A stretch of DNA of 64,000 nucleotides, taken from NCBI RefSeq assembly GCF_004379255.2, contig NC_056053.1:18968188-19032187 (forward strand). The letters run 5' to 3'. The position numbers were made by a program, and so were the translations under genes. The notes under the pieces are model-generated. The model ran no database searches. It saw only the letters and a program-made list of their open reading frames with translations, and was not told the DNA's origin. Shown here piece by piece: positions 20,690-33,538 of the stretch; positions within the stretch are counted from its first letter, which is position 1, and each line of letters begins with the position of its first letter. This DNA is from Salvia splendens (Eukaryota; Streptophyta; Magnoliopsida; Lamiales; Lamiaceae).

Positions 20690-21261
20690 ACTTATGATAA
20701 TATTAGTAGTAGTATATTTTATTCACATTCCAAATGGAAAGTCATTTGAAAATTGCTATGCTAATCACATTAAATACAGAGTATAATTTATCTCAATTAG
20801 TCGGGTCAGAATACTCGCATCGATTATTAAGATTCCGAATGAATATACACATTGGTTGAATATCTGATGGGAAATTTTAGAATTTTTTAGATTTGGGTAC
20901 TCAATTTTGCAAGGCCATATTATCTGTGGATAAAATGGGCCCAAAATCCAAATGAACCGAATCCCACCGTTGGTAAAAATTTATCAATCGAATCTCAATT
21001 AACAAGTCATTTACAAATTACAACATTTCGACTATATATGTATTTCATTTAAATTAATTTCGAATTCCAGCTCCGATATTAACTAAATCGAATGAACTTA
21101 AAATTTCAAATCTTATGAGGTAAAAAATACTCCATGTGAAGAGGAATTATGTTTCAATATATTATAGTACTCCTGCTATTATCTTAGAGCTACTCTAGTT
21201 GACTAGGAAAATATTTTAGAGCTAGATAGTCTAGTCTAGTTAAAAATTTATGTTAAATATC
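20690..21261. other. AT-rich SSL1 intron or flank, nothing recognised
   Basis: I looked for the missing SSL exon here on the minus strand and did not find it. Confidence 0.45.
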
Positions 21262-21410
21262 TGTAGATGAGGCCGGTTTCGGGGTCGTACGCAATATCCT
21301 CCGGGGACACCAGCTCGCCCTCTCCGAACCGCGCAGCAGTTTGTCGTTTCGATTCGGCGCCACCAGAGCCAACTCGTGCTCCGGAAACACTGCTGGATCG
21401 AACGTTGCCA
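21262..21410 (-). pseudogene. SSL1 N-terminal exon fragment
   Basis: In one minus-strand frame it reads TFDPAVFPEHELALVAPNRN and DKLLRGSER; in the next frame it continues GEGELVSPEDIAYDPETGL and ends IYR. Together these match the start of plant SSL proteins, so a small deletion has shifted the frame near 21325-21335. The exon ends before the expected tyrosine-threonine-glycine-cysteine region. Upstream of it I see no clean signal peptide. Confidence 0.75.
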
Positions 21411-21520
21411 AACTTTAGAGAAGCCCCGCTGCCAAAACCGCTGTTGCGGCGACGGCGTAAGGGACTATGCTTGCCATTACTTGAGATCTCGCAATCTATG
21501 TTTTTTTTAGATTGAAACAT

Positions 21521-22411
21521 GAATACATGATTGCTATGACTGCTGGCCTTAAATAACAGTATGATATATAATATTTTTAAATATATATTCTTCTCTTATT
21601 TTATCATTCACTAATATTATTGTAAAATATATTTGTACAACATTGTGATTCAACCAATGGTCTAACTGAGCTGATCAATTCAATAATCGTCGTGAACTGA
21701 TAGCTTCGATGATTTATTTACCGATCTAGTATTTTTTTTTAAACAATGATTATTTCTTAGATGCCTGTCTTGGAATTTTATGTAGTAGTACAATTTTACA
21801 CACTTTTTTTAGACATTTGTATTTTGTATAAAAAATATCAATCATGTTACGGAATATAATCAATGTGAAAGATAAGTAGTACTTATGAAAAGTTTTAATA
21901 AGTAGGAATGTTGATGTTGTATGAAACTCATGTGTTGGTCTTAGTAACCGATAAATTAGAGGATTAGGGTTGTAATTTGAATATAAAATCGGGTTGTTAG
22001 GGTTAGCTTATTCGGGTTGTTGGGTTAAGTGGACTAGCCTGGTCGGGTTATGAGTCTGTCTGTTGGATTAAGTGATTGATTTCTTTAGGACACAGGATTA
22101 AGTAATGATATTTATTGAATTAAAGGAGAGAAAATAAAATATTATAGATAAAGAGAAATAAAGTCAAAGAAAGAATAAACTGAAAGAGAATAAATGTGTG
22201 AAACACATATAATATCTAGCCTTTATTACCATTATAAATAAATACACTTTAGGCTAAATTTAATTTATAATAAATTATTTTAATTAGTAACTAAAAGATA
22301 ATTATATGGAGTATATTAAATTAGTTACGTCGAAGTCTAAAATTCTAGTATCTTACAAAGGTTGCTGGAAGTCATCAAATACGATTCTCATACGTTTCTT
22401 TTATATAGTAC
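21521..22411. other. AT-rich intergenic DNA, nothing recognised
   Basis: No ORF or repeat boundary that I can support. Confidence 0.45.
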
Positions 22412-22414
22412 TTA

Positions 22415-23388
<974 letters not shown>

Positions 23389-23391
23389 TTA

Positions 23392-24082
23392 ATGTCTTTT
23401 TCTTCAATAATTTTCAGATCTTGAAATTCAACGCTACATTTCGTGCTTATTTCTTAAATTTAATATGTATAACAATGATATCTTCAAATACACAATGTTA
23501 CTTAATTATTTTAATGGAACCTTTCAAGTCACATTTTAGTCCAGAGAACGTTAAATTTTAAAAATTGAGAAACTGGGGAAGATGAAAAGTGAGGTTAGAG
23601 AAGCTCAGAAAGGGGCTGGATTTTTGTAACTTTAATTTTATTAATTTATTAGTAACTGGGCTTTTAATCAATTTAGATAAAATCGTATTTTCTTAGATTG
23701 CTTAGGCTATATTCAAAAATAAAATACATAAGTCCCAAAATTATGCATATTAAACTTGTAGTTTCTCATACTATAGTATATTTATGGTGTATCGTCCATG
23801 TTTCTTTATCAACTGTTTATAATTTCTTGTTTTCTTCTACATTTGTAATGTATTAGTGCTTTTATTTTAATTCACCACACAAATAATTATGTGGTCACCG
23901 GTGAAACCTGAATCATATTATTTATGTAGATGTATAATTTATATTTTATTTTATCAATTTTATATTGGAACTATTTATAATGAACTTAAATATTTTTTTT
24001 GGTGAAGATGGACAAATTTCATGTATAGACTTTATAGATGTAGGCCTTTTTAATTTTCACCCTAAACTTTACAGATATATAA
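23392..24082. other. Intergenic DNA, nothing recognised
   Basis: AT-rich, no ORF and no repeat ends. Confidence 0.45.
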
Positions 24083-24084
24083 TA

Positions 24085-24408
24085 CTCCCTCGTCCCAAGA
24101 TAAGATAACTGAGTTGTATTCCTTTTTTATTTGTCCCAAAGCAGTTGAGTCAATTCTACTTTTAGTAAAAACTTTATTCCCACTCTTACTTCAATATCTC
24201 TCTTTATTTATTCCCGTCTTACTTTCCTCTCACCGTTTTATTCCTTGTATTCTTACTTTAAAAACTTTATTCGTACTTTTATTTTAATCTTTTTTACTTT
24301 ATTCAATTTCTTACTTAATTTCCTCTCACCGCTTTCAACTTTAATAAATCAATTTTCTTAAATCTTGTGGCAAAAAGAAATGTCTCAATTACCTAGGGAC
24401 AAAGGGAG
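24085..24408. mobile_element. Stowaway-like MITE
   Basis: Flanked by TA. The left end is CTCCCTCGTCCCAAGATAAG; the right end, reverse-complemented, begins CTCCCTTTGTCCCTAGGTAA. No coding capacity. Confidence 0.85.
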
Positions 24409-24839
24409 TATATTTATAAAATTAATCGGGCTCCAACCCATCAAAATTTCAAATATACTGATTGTGACTGATCATATTTTCGACAGACTTTGAAACGAAC
24501 AGAATCTTCAAATTTGATTTTCGAACAAAAGCATGAACTTTTTATATGTGGGTGTCATTTTCCTCATTTCGTCACACGCTTGAGAGAAGCAGATTCTCCA
24601 ATTCATGTGACAATAGAAAAGTGCAAAACAATATATTAAGAGATTTTAGTCGACTTTCCTAGATTGCATATTTAACCAGATATAGGTATCTATATACATA
24701 ATATTGTCTAAAATTTGATCAATTTATTTAATCCATACAATATAGTATAAAGGATTATGGACGATTGAGTGGCGGCTTTTCTTTTCATAATAGTAATTTG
24801 AACCAAGTGTAACTTGTTATTTATTTGCTAGTCCAGTCT

Positions 24840-25066
24840 TTAAAAATATAAACTTTAAATTTTAGAAATTCAACTACATTGATAATGTGGATCTCACTTT
24901 CTACTAATATTATTTTCACTATCTTTGTTTACATCTCTTCTATTTTACTAATCCCACATTTAATTCTCATGTCCAACCAAAGACTGAGCTAGGGGACGGA
25001 GGGGGTCAACCGACCCCACCCGCTGGCCACGAGTGCTTATAGGAGTATTTTACGGGACGGAGGAAG
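24840..25066. mobile_element. Possible truncated Stowaway-like MITE
   Basis: Only the right end is clear (GGGACGGAGGAAGTA at 25052-25066). The interior resembles other MITEs here (ATGTGGATCTCACTTTCTAC). About 65 bases of GC-rich sequence interrupt it near 24985-25040. Confidence 0.4.
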
Positions 25067-25249
25067 TATATGGTTACATTTGAAATAACTAGGGGCCAAG
25101 GACCCCATGCACCACCATGGTTACGTCACTATATATACGTGCATAGGAAATAGAATCACAAAGGTCGAATATGTATGGTTATACATCTAAGATTGAGTTG
25201 TGGTCAATAATAGAAATGAAAGTTATAGTATTAAGTTGAGGGTTATGTA

Positions 25250-25568
25250 TACTGGCGGATCCAATTCATAATATGGGAGTATAATTGAACCACCAATATT
25301 AATAATTATCTAATAGCCACAAATAACAAAGTAGTCACATTGGTCTAGTGGTAATGAACTCCTCTCACTGTGGTAAGGTCATGTCGACTCTTCCTAAGGT
25401 TGTTTCAGTTGCTTACGTTTTAAAACTAATCAGTAACAAATTCAACCGAAACTGCTTGCGTTTTCACCGAAACTTTTAAAATAAGGTAAAAGATGATTTT
25501 TGAAGAAAGGTATTATAATTTGTAATAATTTATTATACCCCAAATCATAATTTCTGGATCCGCCATTA
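25250..25568. repeat. Small inverted-repeat element with a tRNA-like segment
   Basis: TGGCGGATCCA at about 25254 and TGGATCCGCCA at about 25556 form 11-bp perfect inverted ends. Inside, TGGTCTAGTGG at about 25339 fits the A-box of a tRNA gene and a B-box-like GTCGACTC follows about 45 bases later. It could be a MITE, or a SINE remnant inside one. Class not determined. Confidence 0.45.
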
Positions 25569-25569
25569 A

Positions 25570-26087
25570 TTACGTATGTGGATGAAAGAAAAAAAATATT
25601 TTATTAAAAGGTTAATTGAAGTTGAGTCGTGTGAGGTCTTAGAGAAAGAGTAAGTTAGACTCAGACGTTGAGGTGACACGGAGGGCGCACTCAAATAAGA
25701 AGCTCAAAATATAGCTCAGCATATCAAATCTTGAGGTTTAAGTTATCCTAGTTTCAAAAAAAACTTTAATCATACTTTAATACTGAATTGATTATTAAAT
25801 TTACTGAATAGTTGTGTATTTAACAATAGTAGAATTTAACTAAATCACTAAAAATAAATTGTGAGATAGATGATCCTAAATACACATTCGAAAAGGTAGA
25901 TCTAAATTTTCAGCCTCGGAAGTTTCTAATCTGTGTGCTACTAACCACATTCTTTGTAGTTAGATAAAATTGAGGAAAATAAATTCAAGAGAGACAGTTG
26001 GTGTTTATGAGCTATTATTCTAGCCTTTAAAATATATTCAGTCTGTATAATATAGTACTAGAAGTTCATGAAGCTGAATGCAGGAAG
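25570..26087. other. Flank of SSL2, nothing recognised
   Basis: AT-rich. Beyond 26088 the similarity to the SSL last exon stops, so the C-terminal end of SSL2 is deleted or too diverged to see. Confidence 0.45.
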
Positions 26088-26142
26088 CCCCGGATAGTCT
26101 TAGGCAGTCCCACGTAATTGTCTAGCATCGCGATAGTCTTCC

Positions 26143-27315
26143 TGTTGGTTTCTGGGATTACAAAGATAACTACCGGGCGTAATACAACCCAAAAGAAAGG
26201 AAAGGAAGAACTGAACTTAAAAATACAACGTATAATCGAAACTACTAAACCAGTGTGATTAGCCGAGTCGAGGAGGCCTCTTCCCGCAAGACGAGATACG
26301 CCCCGGTAGTGCTCTTCGGTTTGGCGTGTCGTCCCCAAAGGTAAAACGGCTACGTCTCTATTGATGCAGCACCGCAATCAACAGAGCTCCGGCGAACTGG
26401 ATGGAGGAGAGGGCAGAGCTTCGACAGAAAAAACTATGCAGGGAGAGGGAGAGAGCTTATGATGCAGAATGCTTTTTGAATTGTGTAGTGATGCATGGAA
26501 TGGCTGGCCTATTTATAGGCTCAGTCCACTGCAGGGGGTCAACAGCCATGATGGCTGTCATCATGGCAATTCGTAACCGACGTCGGTTACAGACGTGTGG
26601 CAGGAGTGTGCCATCCGTGTGTGGAGCGTGTGGATTTCTCACGTGGCAACCGTGACTGTGCCTCGCTTGACGACGTGTCAAGCCACTTGGATTGCTGACT
26701 CGGCGGTGGTCCAAAAAGAATAGTTTGGGCCAAGCACCAAGCCCAAAGACCAATTGCCAAGATCCAAGTCCAAGTCCAAGTCCAAGTCCAAGATCGAGAT
26801 CGAGATCGGGATCGAGATCGGGATCGGGCTCGGGATCGGGCTCGGGCCCGGGCCCGAGGCCCGAGGCCCGCGGCCCGCGCCCGCGACCACGAGCACGAGC
26901 ACGTGCACGGGCACGGGCTCGGGCTCGGGCGGGCGGGCGGCGGCGGCGCGCGCGTGTGCGCGCGTGTGGGCTCTTTCACCCATCTTGGTCCACTATAATT
27001 ATTAAGTAACATAAAGTCACTTAATTTATACACATTAAAGATGTGTTAATCCTCCAATGCGGGATAATTAACACTAGTTAATTATTCCCTAAGCTCCATC
27101 TCCAAGCTTTAATTAAAAGCTAATTATGCCCAACTTTAATCCACTATTTCTCACTCACCGGAAATCGGATTTAAGAAAGTGAATATACTACATTTACCTA
27201 CGTAAAATGTAGATCGACGCTATGTCATTTAATTTCACAAAATTAAATGTCTCGTCACATTTATTATTTGGTCAAAATCCATTGACCGGGCATATTTAAT
27301 CCATGATTTTTTACA
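26143..27315 (-). repeat. 3' LTR of the Copia element
   Basis: On the minus strand it follows the polypurine tract GTGGGGGAT (27316-27325). It contains the GC-rich simple-sequence block at about 26758-26970, longer here than in the 5' LTR by extra CCAAGT and GATCGA units. Confidence 0.93.
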
Positions 27316-27881
27316 ATCCCCCACATGAGTGGAAATAGCCGAATGCATATGCATGCAGACACAAGCTCAACCCTCGCGAGGTATATAAGCATAAGGATAG
27401 GTAGTTGTTGACTTTGAACCCTCCATAGTCGACACCATCGGATACACAGGCGGCTTAGTAGCGCGATGCTTTGAACTAATCCCCCACGGCGTGCACCGAG
27501 ACAATGGTGTTAACACTTAAACACCTCAACCTCATCCGTTCTCACGTTTTGTGTCCATTGCGGTCTTGGACACCACTTTGGATTCATAAGTGCGTTTTTT
27601 ATGAAGCGACCACACTTCGCACTTACGTAGGTGATTCTTAGTCAAGTACCTTGCCATACTTGGTCTCTTTGAGAATTCCATCTCTTTGAGATCCTTAAGA
27701 ACCATTAAAAGTCATAGACTTAGCCTTTACCACGAGGCAAGTTCTCCAACACTCTATTGCTCTCTAGGGAATAGATATAGTTTGAGTGTTTTTCCATGAA
27801 CTCTCATAGCTTAGTTGTCCCTTTGAACCAAGTTCTTGGGATCTCCAGTCATCATGGTTGGGTTACCACTATGACAATTCT
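27316..27881 (-). other. 3' untranslated part of the Copia element with polypurine tract
   Basis: 566 bases between the gag-pol stop and the 3' LTR. No ORF. The polypurine tract TGTGGGGGAT abuts the LTR at 27316-27325. Confidence 0.75.
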
Positions 27882-30800
27882 TTAGTTTGTGGATTTCAAA
27901 CCCATTCCCTCTAGCAACTTATTCATTTGATCACGGTTTAACCCTTTGGTTAGCGGATCCGCTAGATTATCTATTGACTTCACATAGTCAATTGTAATCA
28001 CCCCTGTTGTGATCAAATGTCTCACGGTGTTATGTCGTCGACGTATATGTCGAGACTTACCGTTATAGAAACCATTGTTTGCCCTTCCAATAGCCGCTTG
28101 GCTATCGCAGTGAATCAGCACTGGTGGCACTGGCTTAGACCAACATGGAATGTCTTCAAGGAAGTTCTTAAGCCACTCGGCTTCCTCACCAGCCTTATCC
28201 AAGGCAATGAACTCCGATTCCATTGTTGATCGGGCTATACAGGTCTGTTTTGTGGATTTCCACGATACAGCACCACCCCCAATAGTAAAGACATATCCAC
28301 TTGTTGAAAGTGAGTCTCTATTATCGGATATCCAATTGGCATCACAGTACCCTTCAAGCACCGGGGGGTATCTCGAGAAGTGTAGCCCAAGATTTTGAGT
28401 GTGTTTTAAATATCTCAAAACCCTCACAAGAGCTCTCCAATGCTCTTTGCTTGGATTGCTCGTGTAACGACTTAACTTGTTCACGGCACAAGCAATGTCA
28501 GGTCGAGTGCAATTAGTCAAGTACATAATGCACCCGATGACCCGTGCATACTCTTCTTGTGCAACGGGCTCGCCTTTGTTTTTGCTCAAGTGAACGTCGA
28601 GTTCAATTGGAGTCTTAACCGGCGCGCCATCATAGGCTTTGAATTTATTCAATATCTTCTCAACATAATGTGATTGTGTTAAGATGATTCCATCATTCGT
28701 TCTTAGAATCTTCATTCCAAGAATTACATCGGCTAGACCCATGTCTTTCATGTCAAAGTTTCTCTTTAACATGGCCTTTGTATCGTTAATTACTTGAGTG
28801 TTGCTACCCAAGATTAACATATCATCCACGTAGAGACACACTATAACATGACCGTTATTAGTGCTCTTGATGTAGACACATTTGTCGCACTCGTTGATTT
28901 TAAACCCATTTGATAACATCACATTATCAAACTTCAAGTGCCATTGCAATGGCGCTTGTTTCAATCCATATAGGGATTTCACGAGCTTGCATACCTTTTT
29001 CTCTTGTCCAGGTACTACAAACCCTTCGGGTTGTTCCATGTAGATTTCGTCTTCTAGTTCACCATTCAGAAACGCGGTCTTTACATCCATTTGATGAATC
29101 TCGAGATTGTGCAATGCAGCAATAGCGAGAAGCACCCGGATAGATGTAATCCTTGTTACAGGTGAATAGGTATCGAAGAAGTCATGTCCTTCTTTTTGTT
29201 TAAAACCCTTTACTACTAATCGGGCTTTATACTTATCAACTGTTCCATCGGCCTTAAACTTTCTTTTAAGAACCCATTTGCATCCTAAAGGTTTAGCACC
29301 TTCGGGCAAATCAACCAACACCCATGTGTGGTTTAGCAAAATTGAATCAATTTCGCTTTGAACAGCTTCTCTCCAATGCAGCCCGTCTGGGCCAGCAAAG
29401 GCTACTTTTATCGATGTTGGTTCTTCATCCAACATGAAAGCAATGTAGTCAGGACCAAAAGTTTTTGGTGTTCTGACTCTATTACCACGTCTTAGTACTG
29501 TATCTTTTGGATCGGGCCTTGCACGCTTGCGCGATTCAGGTTCCGCATCTGTTGATTTAGAACTAGTGGCTTCTTCTTCCACTTGTTTAGAACTAGTGGC
29601 TTCTTCAATTCTTGTCTCAGAATTGGTTGATACTTTTTCCTTATCTTTGCAAGGAAAGGTATTTTCGAGAAATACAGCATTCCTCGACTCAATTGTTGTT
29701 CCTACTGTGATAGTCGATATTTCAGACTTGTGAACAACAAATCGATATGCACTACTGTTAAGTGCATATCCAATGAAGATGCAATCAACCGTCTTAGGTC
29801 CGATTGTAACTTCTTTGGGCGGAGGAACCATCACCTTTGCCAAACACCCCCACACTTTGAGGTATTTGTAGGATGGCTTCCTTCCCTTCCACAACTCATA
29901 AGGAGTAACATCTTTTCCTTTGAGAGGGATTTTATTCAAGATATAGTTTGCTGTCAAAACAGCTTCCCCCCACATGTTATGTGGTAATCCTGAACTGAGT
30001 AGCAGTGCATTCATCATCTCTTTTAGAGTTCGATTATTGCGTTCTGCAACACCATTAGATTGTGGTGAATATGGAGCAGTTGTTTGATGAATTATACCAC
30101 TTGCGTTGCATAACTCCTCAAACGGGGCTACATATTCGCCTCCTCTATCGCTTCGAATCATTTTGATTTTACAACCAAGTTGATTCTCAACTTCGTTCTT
30201 ATAATTTTTGAACGCCTCTATTGCTTCATCTTTGCTTCTTAAAAGATAAATGTAGCAATATCTTGTGCAATCATCTATGAAAGTGATAAAGTACTTTTTA
30301 CCACCTCTAGTTTGCAACATCTTTAAATCACATACATCCGTGTGAATTAATTCAAGGGGTTTTGTGCTTCGTTCAACCGAGTGAAACGGCAACTTAGTCA
30401 TTTTTGCTTCAAGACAAATTTCACATTTATCTTGGATATCCAATTCATTAGCCTTTAGTAAATCTAAATTTACTAATCTTTTAATGGCTTTTGAATTTAC
30501 ATGTCCCAATCTACAATGCCACAAATTTGAAGACTCAATCAAATAAGAGGAAGTAGATGCTTTATTCTTATTGGCCAATGGCTTCGCAACACTTCGAGTT
30601 GCTACACTAAGCTTGAAAAGCCCATCGGTTACATAACCTTTTCCGATGGATTTTCCAAACTTATACAAGACAAACCTATCGGACTCAAATACAAGTTTAA
30701 ACCCTTTATTAACTAGTATTGATCCTGACACTAGGTTCTTGCGGATGTCCGGGACATGCAGCACATCCTTCAAAGTGATAGTTAGGCCAGACGTCATCAT

Positions 30801-32315
30801 GAGAATCACGTTGCCAACGCCGAGGACTTCGGACGATGCTTGATTCCCCATGTTGATCTTCCTCCCTTCAACAGCAGTGTAGGAGGCAAACTTGCTCCTG
30901 TCGGAGCAAACATGAGCAGTAGCGCCGGTGTCGATGTACCAGCCTCCCTTGTTATCAACAAGGTTAACCTCTTCAGTGACCACTGCAATGAGGTCGTTCT
31001 CATCCCAGTCCTTGAACTCCTTCTCAACGACGTGGGCTGCCGGCTTCTTCTTCTTGCTGCGGCAGTCTTTGGCAAAGTGGCCCGGTTTGCCACATTTGTA
31101 GCAGTCGCCTTCAAACTTCCTTGAAGGCTGCTTTCCCTTCCCTTTGTCATTTGGACGGTTTGGGCGAGGGCGTTTGTTGGAGGGACCGCCCCGCTCCAAC
31201 AGGTTGGCTTTGGCTTCATTTGGGGTGAAGCCTTTAGCCTTCTGATCACTTTTGCGCACGTCGGCCTCAATGCGCAACTTCACGATCAAGTCTTCAAGGG
31301 TCATCTGCTTTCGCTTGTGCTTGAGATAACTCTTGAAGTCCTTCCAACTTGGAGGGAGCTTGTCAATGATCGTGCACCTTAGGAATTTATCGGGCAAGGT
31401 CATCCCTTCAGCCACTAAGGAGTGGATGATCATTTGGAGCTCTTGGACTTGCTCCATGATGGGTCGAGAGTCGACCATCTTGTAGTCCATAAACTTGGAT
31501 GCTACAACCTGTTCAGTCCCTGCAGCATTGTCTATGCTATATTTCTTCTCTAGGCTTTCCCACATTTGTTTAGATGTGGTTACATTGGAGTATACATTGT
31601 ACAAACTATCATCTAAAGCACTTAGAATGAAATTTTTACAAAGGTAATCTCCTTTCCTCCAAGCTTCATAATCTGCCATGACTTCGAGCCTAGTCTCTTG
31701 GTCGCTTGGTGCGGGCGGCTCGTTCTCCGTGAGGAAGTTGGCGACGCCCAATGTTGTCAAGTAGAACAACATCTTCTGGTACCACCGCTTGAAGTCAGAT
31801 CCTCCAAACTTTGGTGGCTTCTCGGCAGGTGGCATCATTCTTGGTGCCAAAGGTGCCGCAGTTGGTCCTTGGAAGGAACCAATTCCGTTGCCCCCGAAGG
31901 AGCCAACAACTTGGTTGGGCATAGAGCCCCCACCATTCATGTTGGGCATAGAGCCCGCCATGGTCGTACCAGCCCCGAAGGGACTAGCACCCGCATGAGA
32001 CCCGAAGGCCCCAGCATTCGTGTTGGTCCCGAAAGATCCAACACTAGTATTGAGCCCGAAGGCACCAACACTCGGTCCATTAAAGGATCCGAAGGAACCA
32101 CTAAAAGTGGAACCAACCGAACCACCAAAGGTGGAACCAGTGGACGCCCCGAAGGGGTTGTCCCAAACCCAAGGGACGGTGGATGAAGCGGCTGGGAAGC
32201 CAGGAGTTGGCATCATCGAGGGAATCGATGAAGTGTTGACCGGTCCAGTGGTCGCCATGGTGGAGGGAATGGCGGCGGCGGTGGTGGCAGCGGCGGTGTT
32301 GGAGTCGGTAGACAT
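27882..32315 (-). CDS. Copia gag-pol polyprotein, intact
   Basis: 1477 residues from the ATG at 32315. Order: a Gly/Phe/Ser-rich N-terminus (about 25-155); Gag capsid region with [12 protein letters not shown]; zinc knuckle [14 protein letters not shown] near 403; protease [14 protein letters not shown] near 457; pre-integrase [11 protein letters not shown] near 600; integrase core with [14 protein letters not shown] and [17 protein letters not shown]; reverse transcriptase from [20 protein letters not shown] with [11 protein letters not shown] and CLYVDDM near 1160; RNase H with [19 protein letters not shown] and [11 protein letters not shown]. The order protease-integrase-RT-RNase H defines Copia. 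No stop or frameshift is present and all catalytic motifs are readable. Gag and Pol share one frame, as in many plant Copia elements. Confidence 0.97.
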   Translation of the reverse strand: MSTDSNTAAATTAAAIPSTMATTGPVNTSSIPSMMPTPGFPAASSTVPWVWDNPFGASTGSTFGGSVGSTFSGSFGSFNGPSVGAFGLNTSVGSFGTNTNAGAFGSHAGASPFGAGTTMAGSMPNMNGGGSMPNQVVGSFGGNGIGSFQGPTAAPLAPRMMPPAEKPPKFGGSDFKRWYQKMLFYLTTLGVANFLTENEPPAPSDQETRLEVMADYEAWRKGDYLCKNFILSALDDSLYNVYSNVTTSKQMWESLEKKYSIDNAAGTEQVVASKFMDYKMVDSRPIMEQVQELQMIIHSLVAEGMTLPDKFLRCTIIDKLPPSWKDFKSYLKHKRKQMTLEDLIVKLRIEADVRKSDQKAKGFTPNEAKANLLERGGPSNKRPRPNRPNDKGKGKQPSRKFEGDCYKCGKPGHFAKDCRSKKKKPAAHVVEKEFKDWDENDLIAVVTEEVNLVDNKGGWYIDTGATAHVCSDRSKFASYTAVEGRKINMGNQASSEVLGVGNVILMMTSGLTITLKDVLHVPDIRKNLVSGSILVNKGFKLVFESDRFVLYKFGKSIGKGYVTDGLFKLSVATRSVAKPLANKNKASTSSYLIESSNLWHCRLGHVNSKAIKRLVNLDLLKANELDIQDKCEICLEAKMTKLPFHSVERSTKPLELIHTDVCDLKMLQTRGGKKYFITFIDDCTRYCYIYLLRSKDEAIEAFKNYKNEVENQLGCKIKMIRSDRGGEYVAPFEELCNASGIIHQTTAPYSPQSNGVAERNNRTLKEMMNALLLSSGLPHNMWGEAVLTANYILNKIPLKGKDVTPYELWKGRKPSYKYLKVWGCLAKVMVPPPKEVTIGPKTVDCIFIGYALNSSAYRFVVHKSEISTITVGTTIESRNAVFLENTFPCKDKEKVSTNSETRIEEATSSKQVEEEATSSKSTDAEPESRKRARPDPKDTVLRRGNRVRTPKTFGPDYIAFMLDEEPTSIKVAFAGPDGLHWREAVQSEIDSILLNHTWVLVDLPEGAKPLGCKWVLKRKFKADGTVDKYKARLVVKGFKQKEGHDFFDTYSPVTRITSIRVLLAIAALHNLEIHQMDVKTAFLNGELEDEIYMEQPEGFVVPGQEKKVCKLVKSLYGLKQAPLQWHLKFDNVMLSNGFKINECDKCVYIKSTNNGHVIVCLYVDDMLILGSNTQVINDTKAMLKRNFDMKDMGLADVILGMKILRTNDGIILTQSHYVEKILNKFKAYDGAPVKTPIELDVHLSKNKGEPVAQEEYARVIGCIMYLTNCTRPDIACAVNKLSRYTSNPSKEHWRALVRVLRYLKHTQNLGLHFSRYPPVLEGYCDANWISDNRDSLSTSGYVFTIGGGAVSWKSTKQTCIARSTMESEFIALDKAGEEAEWLKNFLEDIPCWSKPVPPVLIHCDSQAAIGRANNGFYNGKSRHIRRRHNTVRHLITTGVITIDYVKSIDNLADPLTKGLNRDQMNKLLEGMGLKSTN

Positions 32316-32403
32316 CTCCAGCAAAGGTGTTTAATATTTCGAAAGTTTTAGTTCAGTTTAGAAGTCCAAATTCCTTCAAAGGCAAGTTATCTCGTCTTGC
32401 GAT

Positions 32404-33538
32404 TGTTGGTTTCTGGGATTACAAAGATAACTACCGGGCGTAATACAACCCAAAAGAAAGGAAAGGAAGAACTGAACTTAAAAATACAACGTATAATCGA
32501 AACTACTAAACCAGTGTGATTAGCCGAGTCGAGGAGGCCTCTTCCCGCAAGACGAGATACGCCCCGGTAGTGCTCTTCGGTTTGGCGTGTCGTCCCCAAA
32601 GGTAAAACGGCTACGTCTCTATTGATGCAGCACCGCAATCAACAGAGCTCCGGCGAACTGGATGGAGGAGAGGGCAGAGCTTCGACAGAAAAAACTATGC
32701 AGGGAGAGGGAGAGAGCTTATGATGCAGAATGCTTTTTGAATTGTGTAGTGATGCATGGAATGGCTGGCCTATTTATAGGCTCAGTCCACTGCAGGGGGT
32801 CAACAGCCATGATGGCTGTCATCATGGCAATTCGTAACCGACGTCGGTTACAGACGTGTGGCAGGAGTGTGCCATCCGTGTGTGGAGCGTGTGGATTTCT
32901 CACGTGGCAACCGTGACTGTGCCTCGCTTGACGACGTGTCAAGCCACTTGGATTGCTGACTCGGCGGTGGTCCAAAAAGAATAGTTTGGGCCAAGCACCA
33001 AGCCCAAAGACCACCCAAAGACCAATTGCCAAGATCGGGATCGGGATCGGGCTCGGGATCGGGCTCGGGCCCGGGCCCGAGGCCCGAGGCCCGCGGCCCG
33101 CGCCCGCGACCACGAGCACGAGCACGTGCACGGGCACGGGCTCGGGCTCGGGCGGGCGGGCGGCGGCGGCGCGCGCGTGTGCGCGCGTGTGGGCTCTTTC
33201 ACCCATCTTGGTCCACTATAATTATTAAGTAACATAAAGTCACTTAATTTATACACATTAAAGATGTGTTAATCCTCCAATGTGGGATAATTAACACTAG
33301 TTAATTATTCCCTAAGCTCCATCTCCAAGCTTTAATTAAAAGCTAATTATGCCCAACTTTAATCCACTATTTCTCACTCACCGGAAATCGGATTTAAGAA
33401 AGTGAATATACTACATTTACCTACGTAAAATGTAGATCGACGCTATGTCATTTAATTTCACAAAATTAAATGTCTCGTCACATTTATTATTTGGTCAAAA
33501 TCCATTGACCGGGCATATTTAATCCATGATTTTTTACA
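32404..33538 (-). repeat. 5' LTR of the Copia element
   Basis: Promoter-side LTR, ending at 32404 on the minus strand. The bases just inside (ATCGCAAGACGAGATAAC) are not the usual TGGTATCAGAGC primer site of plant Copia elements. Confidence 0.93.

Larger units (their letters stand above)
7920..21410 (-). pseudogene. Strictosidine synthase-like gene 1 (SSL1), split by three DNA transposons
   Basis: Pieces in order on the minus strand: an N-terminal exon fragment (21410-21262), an exon at 11353-11051, an exon at about 10505-10379, and a last exon 10290-10233 that resumes at 8118 and fades near 7920. Signatures are [68 protein letters not shown] and LPGLPDNIRHDGHDLYWIAL. SSL proteins are six-bladed beta-propellers, usually secreted or vacuolar; few make strictosidine. 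Lesions: Harbinger element 3 sits in the last exon, Harbinger element 4 and the MULE sit in an intron, the middle exon is not found, the first exon has a frameshift, the donor after the third exon is lost, and TGA at 8002-8000 is in frame. It is dead, and a tandem paralogue lies at 26088-34033. Confidence 0.85.
26143..33538 (-). mobile_element. Complete Ty1/Copia LTR retrotransposon
   Basis: Flanked by the 5-bp duplication CTTCC (26138-26142 and 33539-33543). LTRs of 1173 and 1135 bp begin TGTAAAAAATC and end CCAACA on the minus strand. Wherever I compared them they are nearly identical; the length difference lies mostly in a simple-sequence block. The single gag-pol ORF has no stop. It is inserted in the last exon of SSL2. 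All this points to a recent insertion with possible activity. Confidence 0.95.

Noticed and set aside
21248..21520. 90-codon ORF read as an independent small gene
   Set aside because: Only its C-terminal third matches SSL in this frame; the rest matches SSL in a neighbouring frame, so it is a frameshifted SSL exon.
25325..25390. Possible tRNA gene
   Set aside because: A-box and B-box words are present but no acceptor stem or cloverleaf can be drawn; kept only as a tRNA-like segment in a small repeat element.
26587..27009. Arg/Gly/Ser-rich ORFs on both strands in the Copia LTRs (also 32718-33256)
   Set aside because: They come from the GC-rich simple-sequence block, which is open in several frames; no codon or domain signal.
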